From: Irineochytrium annulatum
Taxonomy: Eukaryota; Chytridiomycota; Chytridiomycetes; Chytridiales; Chytridiaceae
Direction of reading: 5' to 3'
Assembly: GCA_027600665.1 (NCBI GenBank)
Contig: JADGJL010001114.1
Coordinates: 1 to 10,051, forward strand
DNA length: 10,051 nucleotides
Part shown: positions 1 through 7,198 of the stretch, in pieces
Numbering within the stretch: the stretch's first letter is position 1
Layout of the letters: every line of letters starts with the position of its first letter
Program-made: the position numbers and the translations under genes
Notes under the pieces: generated by a model
What the model was told of the DNA's origin: nothing
Database searches by the model: none
The model's input: the letters and a program-made list of their open reading frames with translations, nothing else

Positions 1-293
1 TGTGCCTGGAAGATGTCGTCGGGGTCGGTCCATGGGCAGCTCCCACCGTCTCTGCTGCATGGGGAGTCTCAGGCTCGTGTGGGCGGCGCAGGTCGATGAT
101 GCCGTCTTCGTGATCGAACTTCGTGATCGAACTCCGAAACCTCGTCGTCGTCCCCTGGGCCCCAGCCGCCGTCCACCGAATCCCCACCGTCATTCCCCAT
201 GCCCCCATCATCATCCCAGTCATGTCTGTGGCCGCCATCTCCCATGGCGTCGTTCACGGCATCGAATCCGTCAAAATCGCTGCCAGCGAACAT
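1..293 (-). CDS. Possible acidic Gly/Asp-rich protein fragment, frame-shifted
   Basis: No family is recognised. Read on the minus strand from an ATG at 293-291, the frame begins MFAGSDFDGFDAVND and is very rich in Asp and Gly (DWDDD, GPGDDDEVSEFDHE). It then meets an exact 13-bp tandem duplication at 106-131, after which it runs into basic sequence and a stop at 71-69. Counting only one duplication unit, the frame would continue without a stop to the window edge (EDGIIDLRRPHEPETP...). Upstream (448-254, another frame) there is a hydrophobic stretch, TATLGIILGVMLPIM, followed by basic PCKRDTKRRC, which resembles a single membrane segment with a stop-transfer tail. I could not join the two by a convincing intron. 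It may be a real gene, a pseudogene, or chance open frame on GC-rich DNA. Confidence 0.3.
106..131. repeat. 13-bp perfect tandem duplication
   Basis: The unit cttcgtgatcgaa occurs twice back to back (106-118 and 119-131) with no mismatch. The unit length is not a multiple of three, so the second copy shifts the minus-strand acidic reading frame across it. Confidence 0.95.
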
Positions 294-640
294 CGTGCCG
301 ACGGCCTTGGGGATGCAGGCGCAGGCGTGCGATCACAGCGCCGCTTTGTATCACGCTTGCATGGCATGATCGGAAGCATGACACCGAGAATGATACCGAG
401 CGTCGCTGTGTGCCGCGGCCGCGGTCCAAAGTAAGCGATTTCGAGCATGCACTACTGCTAAACCGCTGGATTGGGCTAGGTTCGGCTAATTCGCGTGTGA
501 CCCGAATCGAATTCCGCTATAATAGTAGGGTTCATATTTTATTTACTTATTCTTGTGCGTTGTGGAAGGGACGCTGGGCAAAATCGACAACGTCCGAACT
601 GTCCCTTAGACAGCCACAATTACGGTACATCACTAGTCAT

Positions 641-680
641 TGATGAACAGCACTGATCACTGATTAGCAGCACTGATCGC
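641..680. repeat. 20-bp imperfect tandem repeat
   Basis: Two adjacent 20-bp units (641-660 and 661-680) match at 17 of 20 positions. Both contain the block cagcactgatc. They sit about 50 bp left of the CCAAT/TATA-like pair, so they could be a duplicated upstream element, but no factor site is recognised. Confidence 0.8.
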
Positions 681-723
681 ATCGCATTTTGCGATCTAAT
701 GGGAGCTTAGTGGCAGCCTCCAG

Positions 724-735
724 CCAATTATAAAA
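724..735 (+). promoter_or_regulatory. CCAAT plus TATA-like box
   Basis: CCAAT at 724-728 runs directly into TATAAAA at 729-735. The two motifs touch, which is not their usual spacing, and no clear gene follows within 300 bp. This may be chance or the core promoter of an unrecognised transcript. Confidence 0.25.
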
Positions 736-871
736 CACCGGTGCGCTGGAGTGGGGGATTCAGTCCCTTCATCCCATCCTATCTCGTCGGCTTCCTCCAC
801 TTCTCCAACACTTCACCTTTGGGGACGCGTTGGGACACGCTCAAGCAACCCTCCATGGATGAACAAGAGCG

Positions 872-903
872 ATATCCTTCAGCCATGCCACTGTGAAGGA
901 TAT
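872..903. repeat. Inverted repeat with 12-nt loop
   Basis: atatccttca (872-881) and tgaaggatat (894-903) are exact reverse complements separated by 12 nt. They could form a 10-bp stem-loop in RNA or be a palindromic binding site. Confidence 0.75.
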
Positions 904-1239
904 GGTGCGCAGAGGTGTTGCTGCAGGTGACTGCAGTTCTCAATGGGCTCAGTAGGCTAAATCACTTGTATTCTTCTTATTGGCTAATTCGGCTCAGCTA
1001 CAAGCCTTTTATACCCTACGCTGGAATTTCGCTAAGTTCTCCTACACTAATGCTCCTTAGGTGACTACTAACAAACATATAAACTAAATATATAGCTCGA
1101 TAGCCACTCTCGACGTCTACAATTTCAACTAACATTGTCATAGCTAAAAGTTATCCTAACAAAAGATATAAAGAAAATAAAGATCAGACAAAATGACCAG
1201 ACTATGAATTGATCCGCTAACGAAATCGTCACAGCCACG

Positions 1240-1831
1240 ATGGCGACCTGTCCACAAGCTGAAGCCGAAGCGCAAGTTTGAAACGCCCGCAAAGTTAAAC
1301 ACGCCCCCGCGGAAGCGGGAAGTGAGGAATCCAATAGGGAGGATGGTTACAACGACGATGGCGACGATTCTGGCGAGGATCTTGAGATGGACGATTTGGC
1401 TTTGGAGAACGTTGAGGAGGAGGAGGAGAAAGCGGACTTTGTGACCAGGAAGTCAAAGATTGTTAGTTTGATCATTTCACCTCACCTTTGCATGATGATG
1501 AAGCCTGAGCACTTAATCATTTTGAATCACGGCCAATTGCGGCGCTGGTGAAGAATGACTTGAAATCAGGGGATTCAGCTATGGAGGAAATGTTCTACTT
1601 TCATCAGGTACATTGCAGAACCTACAATACATTCGGTTAATATGTTAGACGGAAGTTCAACCGAACTTCGTTGGAAGGATGGTGAAGAAGAAGTTGGTAC
1701 CTGCACTCCATGAAGCAGATATCTCAATGTGGACTCCCTGCCGTGGACTTCCGCGTCACTGCAACCTTTTCAAAATCAAACTAACGCCTGTGGCCCTCAC
1801 CATTGAACTTTGCGCCAATCCCCGCAATTAA
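1240..1831 (+). pseudogene. Acidic/basic protein: small gene or relic of a larger one
   Basis: Coding-like sequence lies in three frames. From ATG 1240 the frame reads MATCPQAEAEAQ, hits TGA at 1279-1281, then reopens in the same frame as a strongly acidic segment (EDGYNDDGDDSGEDLEMDD, then ENVEEEEEKADFVTRKSKI). A second frame at 1510-1607 reads LNHFESRPIAALVKNDLKSG and ends FYFHQ. From there a 41-nt GT-AG intron at 1608-1648 leads to PNFVGRMVKKKLVPALHEA and a stop at 1829-1831. Assumed introns at 1276-1326 (51 nt) and 1466-1509 (44 nt) would restore one frame, but their donors (GTTTGA, used twice) are weak. Without them there are two in-frame stops. An acidic stretch followed by an HF-type segment loosely recalls the N-terminus of UTP25-type SSU-processome proteins, but no helicase-like body follows. 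That similarity is a guess. Confidence 0.35.
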
Positions 1832-2451
1832 ACGAGGGCTAAATCAATAATGACAGTACGCATCGTGCGCGTAAGCATGCATTGCAGGGATTGTGTTCCC
1901 ATAGCACTGAGGTTGCTCCCGTTTAGCGTGACCCGCGGTAACCTGACACGCAATATTGTAGACAATTATGGTCGGTCGACCTGGGCAGCATCCATCTGCA
2001 CGCGTACCATGCGCAACACCTACGGGGTAATTCCCTTAAGCTCCTCATGTGATTAACAAACTAACTAACCACCGTGATATACTCCAGCAAGAACATTCAC
2101 AAAGCGGCGATGGAGTTTCGTGTTCACAAAGTAGCGATGGAGCTTCGTACTGATGCTGATGCTTTGTTCTTCTCAATAACTACAGCCGTATAGTATATTC
2201 GGTGAATAAAGCTGCTACTTAAGTGTTGTTTGTTGTGCTCGCGGTTCGTTCTCGTCAAGCTCACGATGGAGACCAAAAAATTGTGGTAACCGTCGTCAAA
2301 CTCACGCCTCAGTCGCCTGTTGTCGAAGGAGGTCTGGCGCTGAGAAGTAGGCTCATTATTTGCCTGGACGATTCGAGTGGCATCGAAAGCATCCTGAAAC
2401 CCGTCAGCGGCTACACCTTGATCCCTTGCCAATGCGGGATCGGCGCGGCGG
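1832..2451. other. No recognised gene; probable promoter region of the cyclin
   Basis: Several open frames exist on both strands, including one on the minus strand at 2534-2124, but none carries a recognised motif. The longest antisense one overlaps the first cyclin exon. A 27-bp tandem repeat lies at 2096-2149. The right part probably includes the cyclin promoter and 5' UTR, or an unseen first exon. Confidence 0.5.
2096..2149. repeat. 27-bp tandem repeat, two units
   Basis: Units at 2096-2122 and 2123-2149 match at 23 of 27 positions. The length is nine codons. On the minus strand one frame reads YEAPSLLCE then HETPSPLCE, so a peptide repeat is possible, though no gene is otherwise supported there. 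Confidence 0.85.
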
Positions 2452-3293
2452 ATGAAAGAAGAGGACGGCATTGCCGGCGGTTTAGAAGTCCCGCCTGCGT
2501 TCGAAAATTCGTCACTGGAAAATGTGCTGGTCATGGTGATAGAAATGATCGGTAACCGTTCGCAGCCGGAGAACCTGTACTGAAGCTTTATAGAGCGGTT
2601 AAAAACTCACAACGACAACATACCCATCACCCAAAGCAACCTGACAAGATTTCACTCTCGAGCAGTGCCGGGGTGTGTTTCTTTACTGCCGTCGTACTCT
2701 TCAATGACGTTTTACTGATGCAGCATCTGCTAGAATTTCTATATCGGACTACATCAGACGTATAGTGAAATATGCGTCAATTGAGAAATCGGCGCTGATT
2801 CTGATATTGATCTACATCGACAGGTTGGAGATATTTGTGTGGCAACCGGGGTGATGCTAATTCGACTGTAGAATTTGTGAAACACATCGTTCCTTCACCA
2901 TATCGTCCTTGACAAGCCATAGGTTGGTTGGCTCATTGAATTTTAAGGTGCTAACTCCGTTTAGATTTTTAATATCAGCAATCACGGCTGGCAGCAAAGC
3001 CATCAGCGACATTTACTGCACTAACACTCACTTTGCAAAAGTCGGCGGAATTACGTTGCAAGAACTGAATTTGCTGGAATTGGAGGTGAGTGTCAATCTT
3101 TTGTGACGATGCCAATTTCAACAATTGCTAGTTTTGCACGATGATTAATTGGCGGTTGGCTTGCAACGACGCATTACTTCAGCAATATTATGTGAATTGT
3201 AAGATTGCTCTTTCTGGATTGTCGTTCTAACACAAATGTGTAGTAGTTAGAACATCATCATTTTATTATCTTGGAAGCACTCGATCTGTTTAA
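2452..3293 (+). CDS. PHO80-like cyclin (cyclin PF08613 type)
   Basis: A cyclin of the PHO80/Pcl (plant cyclin U) family, which activates a cyclin-dependent kinase; in yeast PHO80 pairs with PHO85 in phosphate sensing. Seven exons: 2452-2551, 2594-2672, 2734-2823, 2872-2922, 2965-3085, 3132-3198, 3244-3293. The six introns are 42-61 nt, all GT-AG, with phases that match and give 185 residues. Family landmarks in order: HNDNIPITQSNLTRFHSR (39-56), ISISDYIRRIVKY from 61, LIYIDR (about 85-90), FTISSLTSHR (98-107), TNTHFAKVGGITLQELN (126-142), LLELE (143-147), and MINWRL around 151-156. The Y-x-N-x-x-F-A-K-V-G-G signature is intact. ATG 2452 follows an in-frame TGA in the genomic sequence; an upstream exon cannot be excluded. 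The protein is short, close to the bare cyclin box. The family call is firm; the CDK partner is unknown. Confidence 0.9.
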
Positions 3294-3305
3294 TATGGCG
3301 CCATA
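3294..3305. repeat. 12-bp perfect palindrome after the cyclin stop
   Basis: TATGGCGCCATA is its own reverse complement and starts at the base after the cyclin TAA (3291-3293). It could be a 3'-end element or a protein site. It is too short and lacks a T-run, so it is not called a terminator. Confidence 0.6.
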
Positions 3306-3371
3306 ATATACCCATGACAAAGTCTTTAACGCGTTTTTTCTCGGGGAAGAATTACTGTTTTGTGAGGTGGA

Positions 3372-3483
3372 ATGGCTCAAGAGGCACAGCCCCTCGCGAC
3401 CGTTCGGGTTAACGGGCAACGCCTACACATGCGGCTTGGGAGCGATCGCGTCATCCCGCTGTTCCCTTATGCGACTTCATCTT
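3372..3483 (+). CDS. Candidate first exon of the downstream coiled-coil gene
   Basis: ATG 3372 opens a frame reading MAQEAQPLATVRVNG, QRLHMRLGSDRVIPLFPY and ATSS. It ends at a strong donor (GTATGC at 3484) with phase 1. An acceptor at 3521 would make a 38-nt intron and continue as FQEPASPHTELHQ until a TGA at 3616-3618. I could not connect this without a stop to the coiled-coil exon, because several frames between 3520 and 3840 are open at once. It may be exon 1 of that gene or a separate small gene. Confidence 0.3.
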
Positions 3484-3843
3484 GTATGCCATGAGCGCAC
3501 CACGCGCGCACCGTCGGACAGTTCAGGAACCGGCATCCCCTCACACTGAACTCCACCAGATCCGCCGAACAGCATCCGGCCCCACATCATCGGACCAACC
3601 TCACATTAATTGTCAATGAACAAGACTTGGGGCGAATTCGCATGGAACTTTCCAATAGAGAGGCAACCCCGGCAAACACGGCAATTAGACGGCCCGAGCC
3701 AACGGGAGCCCACAGATGGCGTTAAGCGCGGCAAGTGGAAACTGTGGAATTTGACGACTGCATCAACCACCACCAATGTTCGAGCCCCTCGACGCCACAG
3801 ATCTGCACCATTCCATCACTAAGGCGAAGGATCGACTGGAGAT

Positions 3844-4275
3844 ATGGAAACAAGAACGCCGGATGCGACAGTCGAAGAGGAAAGCGCTGCTCGAAATGGA
3901 GATGGTGGGGGCGAATGGACAACTCCCGAACTGCTACTTAGCATCTCACAGACCCTGGATAAACATTTGTTGGCGGAACGCGCACAATGGCGGGAGCTGG
4001 AAGTCATGCGCAAAGATTGCCTGAAGGCGGCCGAGGAAATGCAACGTCTGGAAAGAGAAAGCTCGAAGCTGCAACAAAGCACCGAGCAACGCGAGAAGGA
4101 TATAAACGACTTAAAAGAGGCGCGATTGCAGTTGTGCGTGAGGGGGGCGAGCGAGGGAATCGAGATCGTAACTACCAAGCCATCCGGTTTGAGTCCGCTT
4201 GTGGAGGCCCTGTGGAGCTACGTTAACGACGCGGTGATGACTCGTTTGCAACCCCTTCCCTACGACGCGGGTTAG
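3844..4275 (+). CDS. Unrecognised coiled-coil protein (at least the 3' exon)
   Basis: No family is recognised. The frame from ATG 3844 gives 143 residues: an acidic start (METRTPDATVEEES), an amphipathic segment (TPELLLSISQTLDKHL), then about 60 residues of charged heptad-like helix (LAERAQWRELEVMRKD, KAAEEMQRLERESSKLQQ, KDINDLKEARLQL), and a compact C-terminus (SPLVEALWSYVNDAVMTRLQ). The 5' structure is uncertain. A second frame across 3776-3903 also looks coding (KDRLEIWKQERRMRQSKRK, ALLEMEM) and joins this one in phase through a 47-nt GT-AG intron at 3904-3950, entering at TLDKHLL. If that splice is used, the ATG at 3844 is not the start and the coiled coil is longer. The gene converges on ETF alpha, with 113 bp between the stops. 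Coding status is likely; function is unknown. Confidence 0.6.
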   Translation: METRTPDATVEEESAARNGDGGGEWTTPELLLSISQTLDKHLLAERAQWRELEVMRKDCLKAAEEMQRLERESSKLQQSTEQREKDINDLKEARLQLCVRGASEGIEIVTTKPSGLSPLVEALWSYVNDAVMTRLQPLPYDAG

Positions 4276-4388
4276 TAGATTGTGACACCATCGTTTTGAT
4301 TTATGCGTTATATATTCTGCTTATGTTGCCGTAACGTAGGTTCGGCGTTATAGTAATGGCGTGGTGGGAAGGAGAAGAGAGAGAAAGT

Positions 4389-5809
4389 TCAAATTTTTTC
4401 CGTCAGCTCCGGAACCGCCTGTAATTTTGTAAGCAATTGCTGGTTGCTTAAATAAATACGAATCTGTCTGACCTTAAACAAATCCGCAACGAGTCCATGA
4501 TCCGCTATTTGGAAGATGGGCGCCTCCGCATCTTTGTTTATAGCTACAATCGTCTTCGAATCCTTCATTCCTGCCAGGTGCTGCGGTGCAAAAATTAAAT
4601 TGTGCCAGACACAAACAACTCCACTTTCCGTCGTACCTGAATGGCACCGGAAATCCCAACGGCGATATACAGCTGAGGCGCAATAATTTTGCCAGTTTGG
4701 CCGATTTGCAAATCATTGCTTACAAACCCTGAATCTACTGCCGCGCGGGACGCTCCGACTATGGTCTCTTAGTATACAACGGACCGAGCGATGATAGCAT
4801 ACCGGCACCTCCAAGTTTGTCCGCAAGATCGTACAGAATCTTGAAGTTCTCCCCGCTCTTCAACCCGCGCCCCCCCGCAACAACGATCTTCGCCCCGGCA
4901 AGTTCTGGGCGATCGCTTTTGACGATTTCCTCCCCAACCCACTGCGACTTCGCTGTTGGTTTTGTTAGGGCAATGTAAAACGGGATTGAACGAACTTGTT
5001 GGCGAAACGCTTGGCGCTTGTTCAACGGCAGCGGACCCACCCGTTGACGCGGCAGCGGGGAAGGCGGTGCCACGGACAGTGAAAACTTTAATTTTGTCCA
5101 AAGCCTTCACCGTAGCGATAGCGTTCCCTTTAGAGCGTCAGTCTTCAGGCCAATAACCACCACCACCACGAACACACCAGCGTATATCGGCCGCACAAAT
5201 GTGTCCTCGGCGTCGACTTGAATAACGTCCGAGATCTGGGCGACGTCCAAGAGGGCAGCCGCCCGCGGCATCACATTCTTCCCAAAGGCCGTGTGGGACG
5301 CGACCACGTGAGAAAAATTCATCTTCGAGACGACCTCGGCGATGACGCTGGCGTGGGTCTCCGGCAGGTTGTGGTCAAACGCGTCGTGGGTCGCCACAAT
5401 GACCTTCTCGACGCCAGGGATGGCTGCGGCGGCCTTCTGCACCTCCGCGGCCGCGGCGGCGGGGGCGGCCACAAGCACTGAGACGGGTCCGCCAACCTTG
5501 GTCGCGGCGGTGATGGCATGGAGCGTGGTCGGGTTGAACTTGCTGTCCTTGTGCTCGGCAATGACCAGCGTCGACGCAAATCGCTTAGAGGAGGAGGCAA
5601 GGCCCCGGAACTGACAAATGCATTATTAGCTGTGCTCCCCGACTGGCCCGTTAGTCAGCAGCACCGGTGATGTAGTCCAGCTCTGACTCAAATGATTCGA
5701 CCTTCGGAGGCTCCAACGCGTCGTGACGCAGCGGATCGTCTTAGAGAAGACTTGCGAGAGCATTCCCCGCGATGAGGGTCGAATGTCAACATACCTGCCG
5801 TGCGATCAT
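4389..5809 (-). CDS. ETFA: Electron transfer flavoprotein alpha subunit
   Basis: The FAD-binding subunit of ETF, which in the mitochondrial matrix takes electrons from acyl-CoA and amino-acid dehydrogenases and passes them to ETF-ubiquinone oxidoreductase. Seven exons on the minus strand: 5809-5795, 5610-5178, 5127-4996, 4952-4803, 4758-4637, 4580-4473, 4418-4389. The phase-consistent join gives 329 residues, close to the usual 330 or so. The N-terminus ([16 protein letters not shown]) is basic and Ser-rich, as in a matrix-targeting peptide. Motifs: ASTLVIAEH (about 17-25), [17 protein letters not shown] (about 141-152), [17 protein letters not shown] (205-215), [11 protein letters not shown] (220-230), [13 protein letters not shown] (244-256), QTGK, and [16 protein letters not shown] spanning intron 5 (Q284/H285). 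Introns 2-6 are 43-56 nt; intron 1 is 184 nt and splits the targeting peptide after codon 5 (CAG|GTATGT). Start-to-start with TANGO2. Confidence 0.95.
5611..5794 (-). other. ETF alpha intron 1, unusually long for this locus
   Basis: A 184-nt intron with a perfect donor (CAG|GTATGT) and acceptor TTTGTCAG, with CTAAT as the likely branch point. It is more than three times the other ETF alpha introns and follows only five codons, where first introns sometimes carry transcription-enhancing elements. Confidence 0.8.
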
Positions 5810-5875
5810 GGTGCTCTTCCGTTTTCAAGCCGAAATAGTTGTCTTTTGAGTTGGCTCAACGTAGATTTCGCGAGA
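5810..5875. promoter_or_regulatory. 66-bp bidirectional promoter between ETF alpha and TANGO2
   Basis: The two start codons face away from each other with 66 bp between them, so the 5' UTRs must be very short, overlap, or begin in each other's gene. No TATA box is visible. The hyphenated palindrome TTGAG-N4-CTCAA lies at 5846-5859, close to the middle, and is the best candidate for a shared regulatory site. Confidence 0.7.
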
Positions 5876-7071
5876 ATGTGCGTTGTTTACACCTTGCTGG
5901 ACCACGACGTGTACAACTTGTAGGTCCCTTCTTCCCCCTTCGCTGGGACAAATGCTCATTCAGCGATGCAGGGTGATTGCGGCAAACAGGGATGAGTTCT
6001 TTGATCGGCCCACGAAGGAGGTTGGTGATGTCGACGAGTGAGAGCCAACATATACCTCGTTCAGGCTGACTACTGGCCGAATGCCGAACATGTCCTCGCC
6101 GGTCAAGATCTTGGCCACAACGTGCTGGGAACAAAAGCCCCAGCAGCCATCACGATTGAGGATGACCCTACTACATCATACCGGACGCGGTCTGTTCCCA
6201 ATCTGGAGGACTCGTCAGCTCCTGAGCACTTTCACGGCACCTGGCTCGGCGTGACGAGGGACGGCCGGTTCAGCTACGTGACCAACTACCGCGAGAACCC
6301 TAAGTTTATCGCAAAGGATGCTGCGTCCAGGGGCTACCTCGTGCGAGACTTTCTTTTGCCGACTTCAAAGGAGGCCGCGACAGACCCGCTACGCTCACCA
6401 GAGCGGTACGCCTCTGCGGTTGCTGCTAAAGTTCGCGGTTACAACGGATTCAACTTGGTTGTTGGGCGGGTCATACCCGGCGATGCACGAGGGGTTGAGG
6501 CCTGGTACATTGGCAATCGCGACGAGGGGGCGAATCAAGCCGCGCCGGTAGCGAATGGCGTTGTGCATGGACTTTCCAATGGATCTTTTATTACCAGCGC
6601 GTCGTGGCCGAAAGTCATACGTGGGAAGAAGGTTTTTGAAGACATTTTGAGCGGTATGACGACGCCCACGGCGAAGGAGCAGGAGGACGAGCTTGTAAAC
6701 CGGCTTTTGGAATTGTTAACGTGCGAGCTTTATGTGCTTTAAGCCTCTATAAAAACGGGCAACTAACCCACAGATTTCGCAGCGACGGAACCAGGTACCG
6801 AGACGAGGAGCTTCCTAAAGGCTACAACCTAGACATCGAGAGAATGTGTGCTCCGATCTGTATCTCTCCTATAAGGGGCTACGGTACTAGAACTCACTCA
6901 ATCCTTTTGATCGACAAGGGCGGTCGCGTGCGTTTTACGGAGGTTAACCGATACATGACGGAGCCCTTGGGTAAGGTTGCATTTGAGACAAGGCGGCGCG
7001 ACTTCGAGTATACACTTGACTTGAGCGGAGAGCAAACGACGCGTGAGACATTGGCTCCTCCCGCTCCATAG
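5876..7071 (+). CDS. TANGO2: TANGO2/NRDE-family protein
   Basis: Member of the TANGO2 (NRDE, transport and Golgi organisation 2) family, linked in animals to haem mobilisation and mitochondrial lipid metabolism. Four exons: 5876-5919, 5972-6020, 6065-6720, 6774-7071; introns of 52, 44 and 53 nt. The third intron has a CTAAC branch point and CACAG acceptor. The join gives 348 residues. The N-terminus MCVVYTLL keeps the family's Met-Cys start, and ANRDEFFDRPTKEADYWP (19-36) is the diagnostic NRDE motif. Further motifs: VLAGQDL (41-47), HGTWLGVTRDGRF (88-100), TNYRE (104-108), YNGFNLVVG, GLSNG, and GYGTRTHSILLID (285-297). About 40 residues rich in Thr, Ser, Asp and Pro are inserted at 48-87, between AGQDL and the GTWLG motif, and the C-terminal tail is longer than in animals. 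Start 5876 is fixed by the MC motif. It shares its promoter with ETF alpha. Confidence 0.93.
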
Positions 7072-7198
7072 ATAAACAACGAAGACGTCAATTTTTGTGT
7101 GGAACATGTGGCAAAATCGGCCCGATTAATTTGACGAGCACCAACCCGCATCACGCGAGTTACCAACCGCCGTCGTTCTTTCAAAAGCACGCAGGGAC

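Larger units (their letters stand above)
449..1239. other. Gene-poor stretch with small repeats
   Basis: No open frame here reads like protein. The stretch becomes AT-rich towards its right end. It holds a CCAAT/TATAAAA pair at 724-735, a 20-bp tandem repeat at 641-680 and a 10-bp inverted repeat at 872-903. A short open frame from ATG 854 (MDEQERYPSAMPL, then stop) lies about 120 bp downstream of the TATA-like site, but nothing supports its being a gene. Confidence 0.6.

Noticed and set aside
2..643. Long plus-strand open frame rich in Arg, His, Pro and Cys
   Set aside because: Its left part is antisense to the more protein-like Asp/Gly frame, its composition is typical of a GC-rich shadow, and the right part crosses AT-rich non-coding sequence. 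No motif was seen.
481..1000. Shared 10-mer ggctaattcg near 484 and 982
   Set aside because: Ten bases in half a kilobase with no extended similarity are compatible with chance.
1850..2056. 68-residue plus-strand open frame
   Set aside because: Low-complexity-free but without motif, splice support or family resemblance; likely chance.
2124..2534. 136-residue minus-strand open frame with a TATAAAG upstream and a fair start context
   Set aside because: It overlaps cyclin exon 1 in antisense and has no recognisable motif. The cyclin model explains the shared part. Not excluded for 2124-2451, but unsupported.
5218..5614. Plus-strand open frames across ETF alpha exon 2
   Set aside because: They are antisense shadows of the GC-rich, Ala-rich ETF alpha exon 2, whose protein is unmistakable on the minus strand.
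6038..6064. TANGO2 exon 3 extended left through MRANIYLVQ
   Set aside because: The family motif requires joining RPTKE at 6020 to ADYWP at 6065 with a phase-0 44-nt intron; the extra residues are intron sequence.
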